24,641 bases of DNA from positions 1-24,641 of the IMG/VR virus record IMGVR_UViG_3300047300_000571; one strand, given 5' to 3'. Source of the stretch: a virus. The notes beneath the pieces are model-generated. The model did no database searches and had not been told where the DNA came from. It saw only the letters and a program-made list of their open reading frames with translations. Position numbers and translations under genes: made by a program. Position 1 is the first letter of the stretch. Every line of letters begins with the position of its first letter. This document shows positions 22,501 to 24,641 of the stretch, in pieces.

Positions 22501-22795
22501 TGTGAGCGGCTAGCAAGCCGTATTCGTTTTGTTCGTTGCCGTTTAGCGGTGTGCCGCTAGAACTTTGTTTAAATGTTGCGTATCCTAATGCACCAGCAAG
22601 TTCACGTTGACTTGTAAACGATTGAAGTTTGCCTGCATTGGCTTTTGTTGTGCCATATGCTGCTGAACCGTCTGGAGCAGTCTTGTCTTGTTCTGTTGCT
22701 AGGATAACTAGAGGTACAGTAGCCGCGGCGCCACTAACGTATGCGCTCATATCTGTTACGGTGATACTTTGACCTGGAGAAACTAAAATAGCCAT
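19547..22795 (-). CDS. 18: Tail sheath protein (gp18-like), greatly expanded (1082 aa)
   Basis: The N-terminal about 120 residues (MAILVSPGQSITVTDMSAYV, LYAIRAD) and the C-terminal about 290 residues (FNIICAPGYQELIDDMVGLN, NPITILPGVGLAVWGQKTRN, FEPNDKITRDQIKRNIEGAM, DVEFIYIPIRLLNPG) match phage contractile sheaths. T4 gp18 is 659 aa; this one has a long central insertion. Within it, residues about 225-315 and 437-525 are two similar Thr/Ala/Gly-rich beta modules (GTLTINATTVDLNTATTLSG; SVSLSGTTVSDFVASVLAAL), and several Trp-containing modules (PANGTYWLDL, PADGTLWYYGD, AGDLWLDS) recur. These probably form domains on the sheath surface. The ATG at 22795 has AAGGAAGA as Shine-Dalgarno and a late box 36 nt upstream. 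Confidence 0.95.
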   Translation of the reverse strand: MAILVSPGQSITVTDMSAYVSGAAATVPLVILATEQDKTAPDGSAAYGTTKANAGKLQSFTSQRELAGALGYATFKQSSSGTPLNGNEQNEYGLLAAHSALGVSNSLYAIRADIDLKQLEATSNRPDSPPANGTYWLDLSSTTWGINEWDATTEVFTRKTPIVITDTADLTGGTPNSSIGSIGSYAVVVASTDNGTFYKNKDNTWVQVGSTDWENSWATVAGTEINPTFTASGTLTINATTVDLNTATTLSGVVGKINTAAITGVTAADVSGKLTFYVDSTAMSDGANADGKLLLVEGTNTPLASAGITAGTYYCPQVSHATYVGVPNWRSTDTAPAPSGSIYVKTSVQGNGMNLSVKKYNSTSGTWTTLAVPVYSSSSAAIAALDVSGGGNGIAEGSVFARHYISSNRNLVGVRLMFRKAGPKTVVTGTTPTGNFTIGNSFTIQVTQLGTAVLASTSVSLSGTTVSDFVASVLAALGTAGIDYVSAAVTSAGTITFTHEYGGEIILNNVSGTPLTTAGFTTGTTGVRSDPATPGLVLSNWTAGGTGTGYQPYTYSFYTPYQAPADGTLWYYGDAADVDIMINNGGWKGYRLVTSDARGYNLTNTDPGGVIVSASEPTTQTDNSALVAGDLWLDSGDLVNYPALYRYNGTKFVAIDRTDQTGQNGIVFADARWDTDGTTDVVTGSYPLITDLLYSNYIDQDAPDYRLYPRGTLLFNTRRSGFNVKQYVGNYFNETAYPDTPAVPGASSSLPDVKATWQSVSGNKFDGSMYAGPAAQRAMVVKAMQSAIAASTELREEQFAFNIICAPGYQELIDDMVGLNNDRANTAFVIGDTPMTLAPNAVDLTNWSNNTNGDGLSTADPYLGVYYPSAVSSDVRGNTVVVPPSHIMLRTFIRNDSVSYPWFAPAGVRRGLVDNATDIGYINQDTGEFVRNGISQGLRDAMYQQKINPITILPGVGLAVWGQKTRNAMASSMDRVNVARLINYIRTILAKVGNAYLFEPNDKITRDQIKRNIEGAMNDLVAKRGIYDYLVVCDTSNNTPQRIAGNELWVDIAIEPMKDVEFIYIPIRLLNPGSIAAGQLGA

Positions 22796-22831
22796 GTTAT
22801 TCTTCCTTTACATAATAGGTTATGTTAATGA

Positions 22832-22838
22832 TATTTAT
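22832..22838 (-). promoter_or_regulatory. Late-type promoter box ATAAATA for gene 18
   Basis: The minus strand reads CGAATAAATATC, 36 nt before the sheath ATG, giving a leader of about 31 nt that contains the Shine-Dalgarno AAGGAAGA. Confidence 0.65.
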
Positions 22839-22844
22839 TCGTAA

Positions 22845-22891
22845 ACGGCAATTTTGGGCATCTAGAGTGCCCTTTGCAAAGGTTTTGCCGT
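22845..22891. other. Nested inverted repeats between divergent late promoters
   Basis: An outer pair ACGGCAA/TTGCCGT (22845-22851 with 22885-22891) encloses an inner stem GGGCA/TGCCC (22856-22860 with 22868-22872) and a perfect palindrome CTTTGCAAAG (22872-22881). The structure lies between the sheath late box and the plus-strand TATAAATA box and could act as a terminator or protein-binding site; its role is not known. Confidence 0.5.
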
Positions 22892-22898
22892 ATAAATA
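22891..22898 (+). promoter_or_regulatory. Perfect T4 late promoter TATAAATA for the plus-strand HNH-like gene
   Basis: An exact TATAAATA is followed by CTCAT and then the ATG at 22904. With T4 spacing the +1 base is the A of the ATG, and there is no Shine-Dalgarno. Confidence 0.72.
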
Positions 22899-22903
22899 CT
22901 CAT

Positions 22904-23254
22904 ATGGAAGACCGACCACTATGCCCTACTTGCTTTGAACGTCCTGTAGCTGTTAATTATGTTAAGGAAGACCGCGTTCATTATCGCAAGGTCTGTGATA
23001 GCTGTGCTCGCAAAGGTAAGAAACTAAAGCCTAAACCACCACAGTGGGTTCAACGTGGCTATAAGAAAAAACCACAATGCGAACATTGTGGCTTTAAGTT
23101 CAAGTTTGCTGAGCAAAGCTTAGTTTATCATGTAGACGGCAATCTAACTAACACTGATCATCTTAATCTAAAGACTGTGTGTCGTAACTGCGCTATAGAA
23201 GTTAGCAAAAGTCGATTACCTTGGAAACCTGCTAAGGCTGTACAAGGGTTTTAA
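22904..23254 (+). CDS. HNH-like/zinc-ribbon protein conserved in T4-like aquatic phages (116 aa)
   Basis: Three CxxC pairs are early or central: C7/C10, C31/C34 and C59/C62; a fourth, C93/C96, closes the treble-clef. Between the last two lie YHVDGN (H76) and the segment NTDHLNLKTVCRNC, the layout of an HNH endonuclease-like finger. It matches my memory of a small conserved cyanophage protein with the pattern C..C-AVNY...C.SC...CEHCGF...DGN...NLKTVC. I set the start at 22904, not at the in-frame ATG at 22874, because the TATAAATA box falls between them. It may be a nuclease or a DNA-binding zinc protein. It is inverted relative to its neighbours and converges on the kinase gene with a 23-nt overlap. 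Confidence 0.82.
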   Translation: MEDRPLCPTCFERPVAVNYVKEDRVHYRKVCDSCARKGKKLKPKPPQWVQRGYKKKPQCEHCGFKFKFAEQSLVYHVDGNLTNTDHLNLKTVCRNCAIEVSKSRLPWKPAKAVQGF

Positions 23255-23849
23255 GTTGGTTAAACAGGTGCTCAATTGACTTGTTGTTATCAACAATCAT
23301 ATCAAAGTCTGTACCAGCCCAGCTATACTCACTAGCATGAATGCCGTTAAGACCTAGCCACTCACGTGCTTTGTTGTCTCCACGATTAGCAGACTCTGCA
23401 ATGCTGTACCAATGCGGAATAATCCCACGCTGAATCCAAATAATCTTAGCGCCTTGTTCTTTGAGCCCTTTAATTTCGTTAGGAAAGCGGCAGTCTGTAA
23501 TAACAATATTATCTTTAGCTGTGCGCAATTTGTTTTCTAAGCTAGCAATCCAAATGTCGTCGTGGAAGTGTGCTCGGAGAACGTTTGTGCCCCATTGCTG
23601 TAACACATAACGTGGTGTTAATTCTGGGATGCCCAGACGTTTAGCCCACCACTCATCCACTTGCTCACGCCATTCACGGCTTGCGCCTGTACGTCCTTCA
23701 AGTAATTCCCTGTCCCATCCAAAGATATCTGCTACTGCATCCTTTAGAGTAGCCGCAAAGCTTTCACGTTTGAAGTTATACGAGTTGCACAAGTAGTCTG
23801 CGGCTGTATCTTTGCCGCTACCAATTAATCCACAAATTCCAATAATCAT
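23232..23849 (-). CDS. 1: Deoxynucleoside monophosphate kinase (T4 gp1-type)
   Basis: A 205-aa P-loop kinase. Walker A is GLIGSGKD (7-14). Further family features are FKRESFAATLKDAVADIFGW, the QQWGTNVLRAHFHDDIWI segment and VITDCRFPNEIKGLKEQGAKIIWIQR. In T4, gp1 phosphorylates dNMPs, including modified ones, to feed phage DNA synthesis. The ATG at 23849 lies right after a hairpin whose 3' arm carries the only Shine-Dalgarno-like element (AGGGGC). A sigma70-type promoter starts transcription inside the hairpin, so expression could be early and separate from the late genes around it. The 3' end overlaps the convergent HNH-like gene. Confidence 0.88.
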   Translation of the reverse strand: MIIGICGLIGSGKDTAADYLCNSYNFKRESFAATLKDAVADIFGWDRELLEGRTGASREWREQVDEWWAKRLGIPELTPRYVLQQWGTNVLRAHFHDDIWIASLENKLRTAKDNIVITDCRFPNEIKGLKEQGAKIIWIQRGIIPHWYSIAESANRGDNKAREWLGLNGIHASEYSWAGTDFDMIVDNNKSIEHLFNQLKTLVQP

Positions 23850-23852
23850 AAA

Positions 23853-23873
23853 AATGCCCCTATACGGGGCATT
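23853..23873 (-). terminator. Hairpin overlapping the kinase ribosome-binding region
   Basis: The stem AATGCCCC/GGGGCATT (23853-23860 with 23866-23873) has a 5-nt loop and is followed on the minus strand by TTTTTATG, so the T-run touches the kinase start codon. It looks like a terminator for the upstream genes, and it would also sequester the kinase Shine-Dalgarno in read-through RNA. Confidence 0.72.
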
Positions 23874-23899
23874 ATTGCATAATAATTAATGCGAGTCAA
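23871..23899 (-). promoter_or_regulatory. Sigma70-type promoter for the dNMP kinase
   Basis: The minus strand has TTGACT (-35, 23894-23899), a 17-nt spacer and AATAAT (-10, 23871-23876) preceded by TGC, an extended -10. The predicted start near 23864 lies in the hairpin loop, so the mRNA from this promoter would lack the 5' arm. Confidence 0.62.
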
Positions 23900-23900
23900 A

Positions 23901-24203
23901 TTATTTTTTTCTACCTTGACAATGAGCACGTTGGCTAAAGCCTTTAGGGTTAGAGCAGTTAATGGACTTCTTGTATTTTTCGCTCCATTTTTCTTCTAAC
24001 TGCCCTTCGTTCTTTTGACGCCCGCTTTTCATATTAGCACACCAATGCGCCATGCGTTGCTTTTCGCCTGAACTACTCTTTGCAACGTTTCTAAGAGTAG
24101 ATACACTAGCTTTACAGTTAACTCCGCTACGTTTAGCCAAGCCTTTGCGACCCGGCTTCTTGCCATCGTCAAAGTTTTCTGTAATAATTTCTGTGATTTT
24201 CAT
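23901..24203 (-). CDS. Small basic Cys-containing phage protein with N-terminal MKITEIITE motif (100 aa)
   Basis: Counted from ATG 24203, which shares its A with the TAA stop of the preceding gene (TAATG); an ATG four codons upstream is possible. After the MKITEIITEN leader, which resembles the 122-aa protein at 9782-10150 and T4 capsid-targeting peptides, the body is Lys/Arg/Ser-rich: RKGLAKRSGVNCKASVSTLR, SSGEKQRMAHWCANMKSGRQ and INCSNPKGFSQRAHCQGRKK. I recall this pattern from small proteins of unknown function in marine T4-like phages. A basic, possibly DNA-associated internal head protein is conceivable but unproven. Confidence 0.72.
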   Translation of the reverse strand: MKITEIITENFDDGKKPGRKGLAKRSGVNCKASVSTLRNVAKSSSGEKQRMAHWCANMKSGRQKNEGQLEEKWSEKYKKSINCSNPKGFSQRAHCQGRKK

Positions 24204-24641
24204 TAGCAGTTCCATTTACGCAAGGCTAGTGCTTTGCGGGTTGGCTTACCGTTTGGCTTTTTCATTGGGCCCTTAACGCCACTCATTCTAGCACAGAAGG
24301 ATTTACGGCGTTTAGCTGCCTTACTGCCCTTTTTCAACTTGCTAGGCTTGGTAGTAACTGCTGTTTGTAGTTTGCTACCTGGGTTTTCTCTACGATAGCT
24401 AGCAACACCTTTGGCGTTTAGGCCACCGTTTTTGTTCTTGCCTTCTTTTCTGCGCCATGCGGCTGTTTCGTATAACTCATTGTCGTCTACAGATTCAAAG
24501 TCTTCCCAGATCAGGTCGGCGTCAACGCCGTGTTCTTCTGCTAGACTTTCAACCATTTCTTCAATAGCATCAAACTGTTCGTCTAGTGATAGTTCTTCTG
24601 ATACACTCTTTTTGTCCTTGATTTGTTTTTCCAATTCGCGG
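24203..24641 (-). CDS. Small basic phage protein, 5' end outside the window
   Basis: The frame is open to the window edge, and the first possible start here is only a TTG at 24634, so the gene probably begins beyond the window. The visible 145 codons have an acidic N-terminal helix region (SLDEQFDAIEEMVESLAEEH) and a basic C-terminal domain: GLNAKGVASYRRENPGSKLQ, TTKPSKLKKGSKAAKRRKSF and CARMSGVKGPMKKPNGKPTR ending ALRKWNC. This C-terminal domain recurs in T4-like marine phages as a protein of unknown function, as I recall. It is coupled to the next gene by TAATG. The charge pattern suggests nucleic-acid or head association. Confidence 0.72.
   Translation of the reverse strand, partial: RELEKQIKDKKSVSEELSLDEQFDAIEEMVESLAEEHGVDADLIWEDFESVDDNELYETAAWRRKEGKNKNGGLNAKGVASYRRENPGSKLQTAVTTKPSKLKKGSKAAKRRKSFCARMSGVKGPMKKPNGKPTRKALALRKWNC

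Noticed and set aside
22874-22903. Upstream start for the plus-strand HNH-like gene
   Set aside because: The perfect TATAAATA box lies inside this stretch, and the ten added residues do not match the conserved N-terminus.
1-24641. tRNA genes, integrase, attachment sites or insertion sequences
   Set aside because: No cloverleaf with a TTCRA arm, no recombinase and no terminal-repeat element was seen on reading both strands; a tRNAscan search would settle tRNAs.

Overview
The window is a piece of a T4-like (tailed, contractile-tail, myovirus-type) double-stranded DNA phage genome, probably from an uncultured aquatic phage. Hallmark genes are recognisable directly: start of a UvsX/RecA-like recombinase, gp32 single-strand binding protein, gp17 and gp16 terminase subunits, gp18 tail sheath, gp19 tail tube, gp4 head-completion nuclease and a gp1-type dNMP kinase. 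Gene packing is tight, with many 1-4 nt start/stop overlaps, and boxes matching the T4 late promoter (TATAAATA) precede many genes. Several proteins resemble families I know from marine and freshwater cyanophage- and pelagiphage-like myoviruses. The moderate GC and a Bug/TctC-type periplasmic binding protein with a normal signal peptide fit a Gram-negative heterotrophic proteobacterial host, perhaps a betaproteobacterium; this host guess is inference.

Almost everything is on the minus strand, so it reads from high to low coordinates. Right end (24641-22796): two small basic Cys-containing proteins, then the dNMP kinase behind a sigma70-like promoter and hairpin, with a plus-strand HNH-like gene converging on it. 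Tail and head block (22795-16374): a very large tail sheath, tail tube, a second tail-tube-like protein with a coiled-coil tail, a small conserved protein, and gp4. Metabolic island (16373-13447): a secreted TctC/Bug solute-binding protein, an overlooked 43-codon ORF, a DctP/TRAP-type solute-binding protein with no signal peptide, and an alpha/beta hydrolase. Packaging block (13439-7219): gp16, a 190-aa protein, a 722-aa low-complexity protein with AT-hook-like motifs, two small unknowns, an inverted HNH gene, and gp17. Left part (7219-1): a 2OG-Fe(II) oxygenase, a 524-aa late protein, gp32, then a translationally coupled cassette (sulfotransferase, radical SAM, 2OG oxygenase, SDR, radical SAM) running into uvsX.

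The most interesting items are these. First, the five-enzyme cassette between gp32 and uvsX looks like a complete small-molecule or macromolecule modification pathway. Second, there is a recurrent promoter layout in which an ATAAATA box ends 4-6 nt before an ATG that has no Shine-Dalgarno, predicting leaderless late mRNAs; in several cases the same box contains the stop codon of the upstream gene. Third, two transporter solute-binding proteins and a hydrolase sit in the late region. Fourth, two proteins share an N-terminal peptide resembling the T4 capsid-targeting sequence. Fifth, direct repeats sit in the gp32 leader. Functions are assigned by motif recognition only; no database search was possible.
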